A stretch of DNA of 64,000 nucleotides, taken from contig NC_080573.1 in NCBI RefSeq assembly GCF_029962835.1, positions 40,045,001 to 40,109,000 of the forward strand, written 5' to 3'. Position numbers and translations under genes: made by a program. Shown here piece after piece: positions 1 through 9,982 of this stretch. This DNA comes from Magnolia sinica (taxonomy: Eukaryota; Streptophyta; Magnoliopsida; Magnoliales; Magnoliaceae). Under the pieces are notes generated by a model that was not told the origin of the DNA, ran no database searches, and saw only the letters and a program-made list of their open reading frames with translations. Numbering within the stretch: position 1 is the stretch's first letter; each line of letters opens with the position of its first letter.

Positions 1-1200
1 ATCCACCATTGGAAACTTGGTAGGACATCGGGATGATATTTGTGCCCATGGTTTTATTCGTGTGGTGATAACCTTATTAACGGTTGAGATGGTGTATAAA
101 TATCATAATGGGTTCTAGGAAGTCTCAATGGTGGACGTTTCCATTCTCAGTATTTCACTCGGAGTGGCCTAGCTTAGTTTTGAATCTGCCCGATTTTTAG
201 ACCCTGTCCCATTATGAGCTTGAGAAAATCATGAACAAAGTGGTTTTGTTACTGCATTTCTGTGGGCCCACATAGCTTCTGGTCACAAGAACTTTCCATG
301 ATGCATTTCGTCATCCATCCCTTAGCATGCATTTTGCAGTGAGGATTTTAACAACTCACGATGCCCCTTATTAGCATACATTGTTGGGATGGGTTTTCAA
401 TCCGTTTTGCTTCCTAAACTATGATTTTCCCTGTTTTTGTTATAATCATGCCATAGATGCTATGGCAGCAATGCTTCATTGTTAATCCTAACCTATCATG
501 CATGGATTCGAATATGAGCCATTTGATCTTTAGTTCTCAATGTTCTAAATTTTCTGTCCTAGACAATCATTAGTTCAGCGAATGCTTCTTAGTATAGACC
601 AGAATATGAACAGTTTATTTCATCATCTAAGATGTATTTCGAGTTCTAAACCCATCCTCGATGGCTATGGTATGGTGGGCACCATTCTCTATCAAAACCC
701 TTATAGCGACTGACGCAGGTATGGACGTGATGAGGTCGATCACTGTCTTCCTCAAAGTGGATAATTATTCCAATTCCACGGAGCTTTTCTATATTCTTCA
801 TAAAGATTCCTCGAATCCACGAGAAAAAATAGAAATAAATTGTAGTAAATTTAAAAATAGCTTAATTGATGATAAAAAAACGGAATTATATGGGTTTTTA
901 ATTGTCACTTGCACAAATATGATTCTTTATAATTATAAGTAAACCATGATAATCCTAACAAATGGATGAATCGAAATGTTGATTGGACCTATTTTTGCGT
1001 AAATGATCTTGACCGTCCATTTTTAATTCCATTTACTGAATGGTCAAATTTACTAAATCAGTGTGATATTTTCATGATAGTTCATGAAATATTTTCATGG
1101 ATTAGACCTGATGAACCGTATTGATCAATGGTTTGGAGCGTCTAGGTTCTGAATAAAAATGGGAGCACTATAACTAATTGATCAGCTGTCTTCCGCCATT
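1..1200. other. Upstream spacer, no gene recognised
   Basis: AT-rich non-coding sequence left of the pyrophosphatase gene. I see no conserved protein, RNA gene or element end. The open frame at 661-942 has no recognisable domain and reads like chance coding in spacer DNA. A GA microsatellite starts just beyond this stretch. Confidence 0.5.
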
Positions 1201-1207
1201 TGGCAAC

Positions 1208-1340
1208 CGAGAGAGAGAGAGAGAGAGCGAGAGAGCGTCTTTAAAGAACGGCAAAGAGTAGAGAAGCGGGGACGTTATTATTTCCTTTCCACTGTCCATC
1301 TCCGTTCTACATTATATAGGGGTTTTTATTCACTCTCTCC
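1208..1340 (+). promoter_or_regulatory. Probable promoter of the pyrophosphatase gene
   Basis: A GA-rich microsatellite at about 1208-1237 is followed by the TATA-like string attatata at about 1310-1317. A pyrimidine-rich leader (cactctctccctg) begins roughly 20 bases further on. This order, GA tract then TATA then CT-rich leader then leader intron, is common in plant housekeeping genes. The transcription start near 1340 is inferred from position only. Confidence 0.45.
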
Positions 1341-4300
1341 CTGCGATTTCAGATCTGGATTTCTAGGGCTTCGTCTCGCAAGATCCAGATCTTTTGATCG
1401 TCTTCCGTGGCTCTGCTGTTGCAGGTATGCTGCCAGTATTCTTCTAGGGTTTACGCTCTACGGTTTGTGCTGAGAATTTTTTTTATTTGATAATGATTTG
1501 ATTACGATCTGAGCTTTGGATGCTGCTGCTTCGTTCTGCGTTAGGAGATGTAGTGTTACATCAGAAGGTTTTCTGCTTTTGATTTTGTGTTTTGTTGATT
1601 TTGGATGGAATTTGTATTTGAAGCTCTGGAAGTGCATTTTTGAGCTTCGATTTACACTGATTTTCGATCTCGTTTTAGTTCTCCAGCTTGTCAGATTTTA
1701 CAAATTCGTTTCGGTAATTTGTTGAGTTTTGGATGGAAACTGTATCTGGAGCTCTGGAAATGCGATTTTGAGCTATGATTTTGGGCGTTTCATGTTGGCT
1801 TTGGGGAGAGTTTAGTTGAGGTTTGGATCCGGTGTTTGATCTAGTGATTGAGGATGGAGGATGAAATTGGAAGTGTTTCTTGTTCATTTTTAATTTCACA
1901 TAATTATTTGTGTGTGGATTTCAGCTCGAAATTGTATTTGAAGCTCTGAAAATGCCTGTTCAAACTTCCATTCATGGCTTTTTTTTGTTGTCCGGCGTTT
2001 GATTTTCGACTGAATATGTGATTGGACATTGGAGCTTTCAGAACTCCTTTTTCAGTTCTGATCTTCGCACTTCTATTGCAGTTGTTCTTGAGTAGCGGCA
2101 GCCCCCTTTCTACTGCAGTTGTTCTCCCCCTTCTTTTGTTCTGACTGAAGTTATGGCCCTTGATAGAGAGGAAAGACAGAACATGATTTCTGCAGCCAAC
2201 CCCAATTAATTGGGATAAGGCTTAGGCGATGATGATTTCCTTTTTCTTTCCTTGGTAGATTTAGAGTTACCATTCGTAGCTTGACCTGCACGGACTATGT
2301 TTTTCCCTGGGACAACATTGTACAGATAGGTTCACCGCTGAATGATCCAGGTCATTCATCTGGTGGTCCCACTTTAAGTATAAGCTGTTTATTTTTACAA
2401 CTTTTAGTGAAGTTTAATAGCCACTAGTCCGATGTTGATTTTGAAGATAAGCGGACCTAACAACCCTTCAAATCCGTTGCTACTGTTTTCTCTTTGCAGT
2501 GATGACTCCAACGATTGAAACTCCTCCAAATGCATTTGATTCGCACAAAGCGCATCCGCCCCTCAATGAAAGAATACTTTCGTCTATGTTTAGGAGATCA
2601 ATTGCTGCACACCCTTGGCATGATCTGGAGATAGGTATTGAATTCCATTATGACATTGTACCTCATCATTTATTTTTAGGATTTTCTTAAATTGCTTATT
2701 AGTGATGTGTGTGTGTGCCGGGTGCCTGTGTGTGTATGTGTATTAAAATATCTGAAATATGAATGTGGGGTGATTTGAATGATTTTCTTTTTCTTTTTTT
2801 CTTTTTTAATATAAGTCATTCATTTAATCTGACATGTTTTCTTATTTTGATTTGCAATTTTGGATGCAGGACCTGGAGCTCCAACAATTTTCAACTGTGT
2901 AAGGAAATGGACTTCTTGATTAGTAAAGAAAATAACATAATTGATAATTGGTCAACCTTCACTGACCACAAAAATCTGGGACAAGGCTATCGCAATTATG
3001 AATCGATGTAATAATGAGATGCGTATCTATTATTCGCATCATCTAGTGATAAAGGTTTAATAATTGAATAGTAACATTGATTCTTGAAGGAAACAACAAA
3101 TATATCAATGATCGGTTGAATACACGTAACTTGAAATTCCTGTTTTTCATCAGACATCAGTGATGAACTTTACCATTTATTATATCAGTTCTGGGTGATC
3201 TTTGTAGGTATTTTTTTAGAGAAGGTAGATGGATATCGCTGCAAAACAGGGCAATAATGGCTTGCTATGCAGTGTACCGTAAGATGCCTTTGGCTTCTTG
3301 GGGCTTTGTTATGTGTTATTTTAGATTCTGTATTTGATAAGGATAATTTACTCCCAAAAAAAAGAGTACATAATCCTCTTAATCATTGACTTGTAGGATG
3401 CATAGTATGCTATGGGCTTTTGCACTTAAAATTGAAGTATTAGATGCGGGTATGCGCTTAGCAGCATAGCCACATACTGACTCATTATCTTCGTGACAAA
3501 AATTGGAAAAGATTGCTAAGCTTTTTTCCTAATAAAATATTATCACTGCAATGTCACTCTACTTCTGATTCATTACTAAAATTGGAATTCCTATTAGCGT
3601 GATGACTCTCATTAGAACCCTAACTGCACCATCTCCACATGCACCCATTCATGTATCACATGCCAACCTAGCAAGTGTGCAGAGCACATGAAAAGTTCAC
3701 ATGTTAGTGCCCATTGTGAAGATGTGCATATGTGAAAATTAGAGTGCTCTACTCATTAGGTGGACACCCCTATACGAAAGGAATGGATGATTCAAAAGAC
3801 TTGCCAACCGTTCACAGAGCGTACACCTGTCATGTTTGCTGTGGGCCTGTGGCCAGTGTGGAAAGGGGTGTGCTTGGAGGCTAGCAGACCTCGATCACGA
3901 TGTTTTTTTTTTTTTTGGCTAATGGTAGTTATGTTCATCCTTCTCAAAAATTTCACTTAATTTTAATTTTTAAATTTTTATATTCATAATGTTCTTGAAT
4001 ATATCTCAAGAAAAACCCTAAGATTTGTGGGGGCCTGGTCTAGAATCTTGCTCCATCAGCATAGTTGCATTCATGTTACCAAAATGGCCAACCCCCTTAC
4101 ATTTTTGAGGTGTAGACCATTGACATGCCTGCTAGAGGTAGTAGACTGTTAACACGCCTGCTTTTTCAAGGTATGCCCAAATAGGGCTGATTAATGTACT
4201 TGCTGCAGGTGGTGGAAATTGGGAAAGGGAGCAAGGTGAAATATGAGCTGGACCAAAAAACTGGGCTGATTAAGGTAATTAAAAAAAAACAAAAAAACAA

Positions 4301-5356
4301 AAAAACTCGGTGTTTCCTGCTTGAGAGCTTTCTCTGTATATTTAAGAATTATGTGGTATTCATGCATGCAGGTGGATCGCATACTATACTCATCGGTTGT
4401 GTATCCCCACAACTATGGTTTCATCCCGCGCACTCTCTGTGAGGATAGTGACCCCTTGGATGTTGTAGTCCTCATGCAGGTATGCCAGATGATACATTTG
4501 TCCATTTCAAATACATAGTAATGATATAGAGATCTATTCAGTCATGTAAGTACTTGCAAGTTACAGAAGAGAGAGGATTGGTTTCTGAGAGTCATTTAAA
4601 CGCTCTGTGTAGTAAATTAACTGGATTATAACAATTAAGAGGGAAAGTAGTGCTGCTGGATAAAATGAAAAGTGGCTTGTTTCTCTTCCATCATCTATTC
4701 ATCCAAGAATGGCTTATGTCTTTGAAAAAAATTCCAACATATGCAATGCATGGTGAATTGCTGTCCCACTCTGGATGGACCATGTCTGCAAATTGTGCAT
4801 GATTTGGAATCATCCTCTGTGATCCAGTTGGTCGGCCAGTTTGCATTCAACGTTGGCTGCTGCCAATATTTCTTTCCCACTGCCAATTTCTTGCTCACCG
4901 ATTGGACAGTGGAGAATATACGATCGTGATAAGTATCTATTGTGGTGGATCTGCAGTGAGCCCTGAATGATGGAAGTTCCAGAGAATAGATGTTAGGTGT
5001 CCAGTAGTGCTCGAGGATCTTATACTAATATCTTGTTCTCAGAAATGGGACCTGGCTTACTTGCTCTTCATGCTGTTCCCAATGTAACAGGAACCAGTCC
5101 TTCCTGGCTGCTTTCTCCGGGTTAAAGCCATAGGCCTCATGCCTATGATTGATCAGGTATATTTTTCTCCTCAACATGTTTTTAGTTTTTCCTTGGAGAG
5201 AAGTTCTGATCTATTTTAATTTTTGATTGAAACAGGGAGAGAAGCATGACAAAATAATCGCAGTGTGTGCTGATGATCCCGAATACCGACATTACACTGA
5301 TATCAAAGAGCTTCCACCTCATCGTTTGGCTGAGATCCGGCGCTTCTTTGAAGACT
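1340..5356 (+). CDS. PPA: Soluble inorganic pyrophosphatase, last exon not found
   Basis: Family I soluble pyrophosphatase, a cytosolic enzyme that hydrolyses PPi to two phosphates using Mg2+. The exons I place are: leader to 1424; 2500-2634 (ATG at 2502); 2870-2898; 4209-4274; 4372-4479; 5091-5156; and 5236-5356. All inner junctions are GT/AG and the frame carries through, giving a chain from [10 protein letters not shown] to EIRRFFED. The family signature DSDPLDV, which holds the metal-binding aspartates, is intact in the fifth exon. The substrate-site strings [17 protein letters not shown] and [10 protein letters not shown] are also present. The 1.1-kb leader intron (1425-2499) is typical of plant genes. 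Plant members continue about 40 residues past the last exon here, beginning Y-K-K-N-E. I cannot find that terminal exon before 12,500, where scraps of other genes appear instead. Either the 3' end was lost and the copy is a pseudogene, or the exon lies beyond what I recognise. Confidence 0.85.
2138..2245 (+). mobile_element. RTE-type LINE 3' end inside the leader intron
   Basis: The + strand reads [22 protein letters not shown] and then a stop. This matches the C-terminus of plant RTE LINE polyproteins (LTEDMALDRxEWRxxIHVADP). It is followed by the usual ccccaattaattgggataaggctta text and a short (gat)n tail. Only the last 100 or so bases of the element are present, consistent with 5'-truncated LINE insertion. 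It sits in the pyrophosphatase leader intron and should be spliced out. Confidence 0.75.
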
Positions 5357-6920
5357 GTATCCTTAAATATTTGCATGACCGGATGCGTTGATTCCATGCT
5401 ATGTGTGCATGTAGTAATTTTTTTAAAGGTGGCTGAGCTAAATTTCTTTTCTAAAGCTTCCCAAGCCAAGTCAGTTGGCTTGCTTAATTAGGCTGCGTCT
5501 GAAAATATATTTAACTGCTGGTGATGGATTTGTCTGTGGCCTGATGTTGGATTCAAAACAACCTTACTAGGGTTGGGGCAATTGCATATACATCCAAATG
5601 GGTGTCCCTCATTCAATGGCTAAAGAAGCTTCCCACTCAGAAATCAGTGCCAGGGACCACCATATCTGCTAATTGAGATTGCTTGCCAAAGGGACATATG
5701 CAAACATCTCCATGGTTGGGCTTAGAGAAGACCAGACATGAGTACAATCAAGAGAGTTTTTGCACCAACTTGGTATGTGGCTAATATTGCACTCAATTGC
5801 ATGTGTGGCAGCCATTGGGTATCTGCTGAATCCAACCCAATGTTAACACATCTGGGTCTCATTTATGGGACCCATTAAGCAATTGGGACTGGTTCAGGTC
5901 TCAACTTTAGGACCTGATTAAAAATCAGGTCTAGGTACTGTCCAGTTTGGGTCTAGGTGGTTTTAATAGTAAATTATATATTTTTTGTATGCATTTATTA
6001 TTCTAATAAAAGAAATTGCACTTCTAGCACTTTATTTTTTTGGTTGAATGTCATATCATCTCTTTCATTAGATTGGTTTTGGTCTAATCTTTCAATCATT
6101 CTCTAACTGTTAAAAGGAAATAAATTTCCATCTAGAGTTGGTTACGAGTGTAGTTTTCTATGTAACTGTTAAAAGGAAATCAATTTCCCCCTCTTTTGGT
6201 GACTCAAACAGAAGAAACCATCTCATAATTGAGGTTTTGTTATAACCTGTGTTGTTTTCTAAGTGCACATGTTTTCATTAGTATATTTATATTTTTACCA
6301 ATCTATATTTTCTTTTAAGCTTTAATTTCAGTTCTTAGAAAGACATTGAAAACTAAGATAACTCTAAAATGGGCATTAGCACTGGTCAAGTGACTCAAAC
6401 CCAAGACTGGTGAATGCAACTGCAATAGCTTGGCTATTGCATTCAGTGAATTGGTTCTCTCTTTAGGTGGACTTTTGCACTAATAACTTCATATATGTTT
6501 TTCTGTATCCTTATCAGATTTTACAAGTTTTAAGGAACTGTCTAACTTTTAAGTGGGAGCAGAAAATCAGTTGACTTTGTTGTCCTGGTGTACTTTAAAA
6601 AGAAAAAAAAGGTTGGACTGTCAAAAAGAAATGGGTTATCTGCTGTGTATCGTAATCTGCCTGTAGTACCGGATTTATGTCGATCTTTATTGAATAATAA
6701 TAATAATCTATTTTTCCATCATGAGCAGGGATTTTGATGTCTACTTTTGACATGAAGGATGAATCCAAGGTCCATCTCATTCCAAAAGCATGGTTGATTA
6801 TTTCTGCAGTTCCCTTTACTATGTTCTTCTTTTGGCATGGTCACATCCATATAATCCATGCCCATGTTGTGAAAAATACTCCTACTCAATAATTTTTGAT
6901 TGACTGTTTTATGAACCTGC
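5357..6920. other. Non-coding stretch downstream of the last pyrophosphatase exon
   Basis: The stretch begins with a good splice donor (gtatcc) at 5357, so it starts as an intron. No matching acceptor plus the expected YKKNENKE-type exon was seen. The rest is AT-rich with no protein match and no clear element ends. Confidence 0.5.
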
Positions 6921-6985
6921 AGGAAGTGATTTGGCAAGGTGAGATTGGTGGAGTATATGTGGCTTTGGATACATTCAAGGCTGAA

Positions 6986-7062
6986 AAGGCATTTCCTATG
7001 TGCAAACTCACACGTTTGTTGCGTGATTCATTGGGTGGGAGGACTAAGACATGTATAATTGG
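6986..7062 (+). pseudogene. Kinesin-5-like motor domain exon fragment
   Basis: The frame reads KLTRLLRDSLGGRTKTCII. This is the conserved block near the end of the kinesin motor domain, here in the kinesin-5 (BimC) form, usually preceded by HIPYRDS and followed by ATISP. The preceding residues (AFPMC) are a decayed version of HIPYRDS. After CII the sequence runs straight into unrelated text at gtgggcc. No other motor-domain part (P-loop, switch I or II) is nearby, so this is one exon scrap and not a gene. It has the same orientation as the pyrophosphatase exons upstream. Confidence 0.8.
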
Positions 7063-7659
7063 TGGGCCTGTCAAAATTGGACTGGGCCTGTCCTGTTCAT
7101 TTGGTGGACTTAAAAATAGGCCCGTGTTTGACTTGCAGGCCTAAAATTAGATCAAGTTGGGACCATGGGGGCCAGGTTCATACAGGACTTGTCTCTATGG
7201 GAACTGCACCAAAATGTATGAATTTAGTTTTCCTTTAAAAAAAAAAATTTATTTTCTTGGTGATTTTTATTTTCTCAGTTCTCATTTATTGGATATGTTC
7301 ATTTGAATCCTTTTCTTATGTATATAAGTGTATATGTTCCATGTTTATGGTGGAGATTGTTGGAGAGTAGCAAGCCTTAATCTCTAAGGAGACTCGTGGG
7401 GCTTCCAACCTTTTCTCAACAAACCTTCTTTTACTACTGTAAAATTCATGCTACTTGGTTAGAGCTGTAGACCTTACCTTTTTTTTTTTTTTTTTTTTTT
7501 TGTGATCGACGATTGCATCATATTGCATTTGCACCATCAGGTTTGTTCATTCAGAACTTGCACTATGCTGATCAGCTATTGGAATGATCTCTTTTTGATT
7601 ATTTTTACCATTGTCATATTTCCAAGTTTTAAGTCCTTGACTTAATTACATGTGATCAG

Positions 7660-7792
7660 ATGTTGGTAGTGGGAGGAATGCTAATACTGGAAAGGATAAT
7701 GGGGTCAATCAAAGCACCGACAGAGGCCTTACATCCACCTCTTCACCAGTTTCGCAGGACATAGAAAATAAGGCAACCATTCCAACCATGAG
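7660..7792 (+). other. Exon-like open segment, unidentified
   Basis: A 133-base stretch opens after an AG acceptor (gatcag) and closes before a GT donor (gtaaac). One frame is fully open, rich in Ser, Asn and Thr, and starts around DVGSGRNANTGKDNG. I do not recognise the protein. It lies between the kinesin-like and TPS-like scraps and could be another captured exon, possibly from a variable N-terminal region. It may equally be a chance open frame. Confidence 0.3.
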
Positions 7793-8206
7793 GTAAACTT
7801 CATTTATAGATTTTTCTGATCATGGGACCACCAACCTTTGAGGATTTTCAGCCTTTGAATTTGAGGACTTTTAGGGAAAATTACGACAGATCAACCTATG
7901 CTCCTCTCACTATCTTTTTTTCCCCTAAAGGAGGTGCTCGAGTCCAAGGGCTGGAAATGTCCAATCAGGGCTCACCTAATTATCAATTCAGATGAACTAC
8001 ACCTTACATGCCTGTGCAAATAATGAGTTGTTAATGTGCTGTGCACAAAAGAAAAACAAATCCTCTGTGTAATATAGTTTTTGTTTGAACTAGTGAATAT
8101 CTGATTGTTGTGTCATTTAATGTTTATTAAGCCACTGAAATTTGATTGTTGAATGTTGTCATATTGCTTTGTGTTTGTTGATGTTGTTCAAGGCGCTAAT
8201 TTCCAG

Positions 8207-8358
8207 CATCTTTATGGGATGGAAAAACAAAGACACAAGGCGTTTAAAACAACGAATATTGATGGTGATTAACAGGCTTCCATTCTTTGCTGTTAGGAAT
8301 GGTGACGATTCTTGGTCACTAGAGAACAGTTCTGGGGGTCTAGTAAATGCTCTTCTTG
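8207..8358 (+). pseudogene. Trehalose-6-phosphate synthase (class I, TPS1-like) exon fragment
   Basis: The frame reads RLKQRILMVINRLPFF and then AVRNGDDSWSLENSSGGLV-NALLG. Class I plant trehalose-6-phosphate synthases have RQRLLVVANRLPVSAIRRGEDSWSLEISAGGLVSALLG here, the start of the GT20 catalytic domain. The segment is bounded by an acceptor-like ttccag (to 8206) and a clean donor (gtaagt at 8359). The next expected block (VKEFEARWIGWAG) was not found within the window. It is therefore a single captured exon with substitutions in conserved positions (ANRLP is now INRLP), not a working enzyme. Confidence 0.8.
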
Positions 8359-8904
8359 GTAAGTGGAAAATAAGTTCTTTATTCAACAGTTCTATTCAAA
8401 TATATTTCCTCCCAGATTTTCATGGTTACCTTAACCTTATTGTTACTTCAAGAGAATGCTGATGGAGATATTTAACTGTTACATATTCAGCACTACCGCC
8501 ACTGATGGAACGAGATTGCAGTGCTTGATAATCAAAGTAATAAACTCAAGAAGCTAGTACTTACAAAGTATTAATAGATCAAACACTGTAGTTTGGCTTC
8601 AGAAAACAAGCTCAAAACAAGAGAAATCTGCCTTATTTATGAAAGTGGGGATCGTTGCTCTTCTATTCCAAATCCTTGACACATATTCCTTCTTTCTCAT
8701 TTTCCTTGTTTTCATTGTTTGTTGCTTATATCAAGCCTTTGAGCCCCTTCTTGGAAATGGAACTATGTGTCCCTTGACAAGGAGCAGTCTGGCCATGGAG
8801 GTCTTAATCTTTCAATATGATGCAGCCCTTATGCAAATCCACTTATGGAAATGCCATACTTGTAATTTTGAAACAGAAAATATCTCATGAGTTCCTTTCC
8901 AGTA

Positions 8905-9140
8905 ACTCCTGCAATTATCATTATCATCATCTAAGCCTTACCCTAAGTAATTGGGATCAGCTACATGAATTTTGTTCCACCATTCCATTCAAGGGCTAGT
9001 CCTTCAGTTAGACTGTAGATCATCAAGACTTTTCTTGCTACCTCCATCCACCTCCTTTTGAGCCTTCAACTTGTACCAACTCACCCGTCCTAACCTGCAT
9101 GGTTCTTGGTCTCTGTTGTAATAAAACTCTTGTGTCGGCA
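8905..9140 (-). mobile_element. RTE-type LINE 3' end, reverse orientation
   Basis: Read on the - strand, this shows a decayed version of the RTE LINE C-terminus. It has an RRWMEVARK-like block, then SLTEGLALEWNGGTKF, then the conserved non-coding end cccaattacttagggtaaggcttag and a gat-rich tail. Only the last 230 or so bases are present. The family is the same as the fragment in the leader intron at 2138-2245, but the orientation is opposite, so the two are separate insertions. Confidence 0.7.
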
Positions 9141-9649
9141 TGGCATGATAGATCTGAGATCCAAACATATGTACAGCTCTGAAAATCTTGGCTGAAGTTC
9201 TCTAACACATCCACCTATTTCCAATCTTGGCATAGGCCCCAATATATCTTGTGGCCTATGTATCGAGTGGACCAGATTTGTTTTTTGGGAAAACATGTAT
9301 AGGGTTGGACCAACCTAATGGATGGATTGGATTTTGCATCCATGTGCCATGTTGGCACATTTGTGGCATGTACATGAGCTTTATTGCACGTGTTTGCTTA
9401 GCAAAGCTCTGCAATTGTTAGTCTAAAAATTTGGAAATAACCAAATCTTAATTCCCTCATCATTCATGACCTGAGCCCCAAATGACAGCAATATTCCTTT
9501 CAAGTTCAACTGGAAAGCAACGTTGCTGCCATGTGACTGATGGCTACTTTCCAACTGTGAATGCTAGGAAACATCACAATTTTAGAAATTTACTTTACAC
9601 ATAAAAAGTACTATTAATTGATATGCGAGACTGCATTGGTTTTCAGGGA

Positions 9650-9737
9650 AGAGAGAAAAGAGCATGCTATCTAATCTTGAAAAGCATGTGCAGATAAGAT
9701 AGCTGCTGCAGAGGAGTTGCTGAAAAAGAAGAAGCAG
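9650..9737 (+). other. Possible exon remnant, Lys/Glu-rich
   Basis: Two short frames read SMLSNLEKHVQ and, after a frame change, DKIAAAEELLKKKKQ, ending in cag before gtcatt (a donor-like site). The composition suggests a helical, coiled-coil-like protein segment. I could not assign a family. It lies just before the UBA5-like scrap, in the same orientation as the other gene fragments. Confidence 0.25.
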
Positions 9738-9925
9738 GTCATTAGCTACCCTTATTTAATAGTTATTTTGATTTCATGAGATGAAATACCAAGTCCGTAG
9801 CCCATCAAATGGTTGTGGGATTGTGAAGCGAAAAGGCTGATATATCACTATCTTTTGACAAATAGTAAAAATACATGCTTTGAATATCTGTGAAATCAAA
9901 CACTTTAGCAACATATCTTTTAATT

Positions 9926-9982
9926 ATGACCAAGACAGACGCTCAGACCCTTTCAGAAATTAATCCTGATGTTGTGCTTGAG
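9926..9982 (+). pseudogene. UBA5-like (UFM1-activating E1) exon fragment
   Basis: The frame reads MTKTDAQTLSEINPDVVLE and ends exactly at a splice donor (gtaaga). Plant UBA5, the E1 enzyme that activates UFM1, has MTKTDAAVQTLxEINPDVVLE at this place, after the ThiF-type nucleotide-binding fold. The fragment lacks the AV pair. No other UBA5 exon was recognised nearby, so this is an isolated exon scrap. It is the fourth host gene represented on the + strand in under 9 kb. Confidence 0.75.

Noticed and set aside
3760-3960. 66-residue open frame in a pyrophosphatase intron
   Set aside because: Reads through common spacer text of this genome type and a T-run. No conserved domain.
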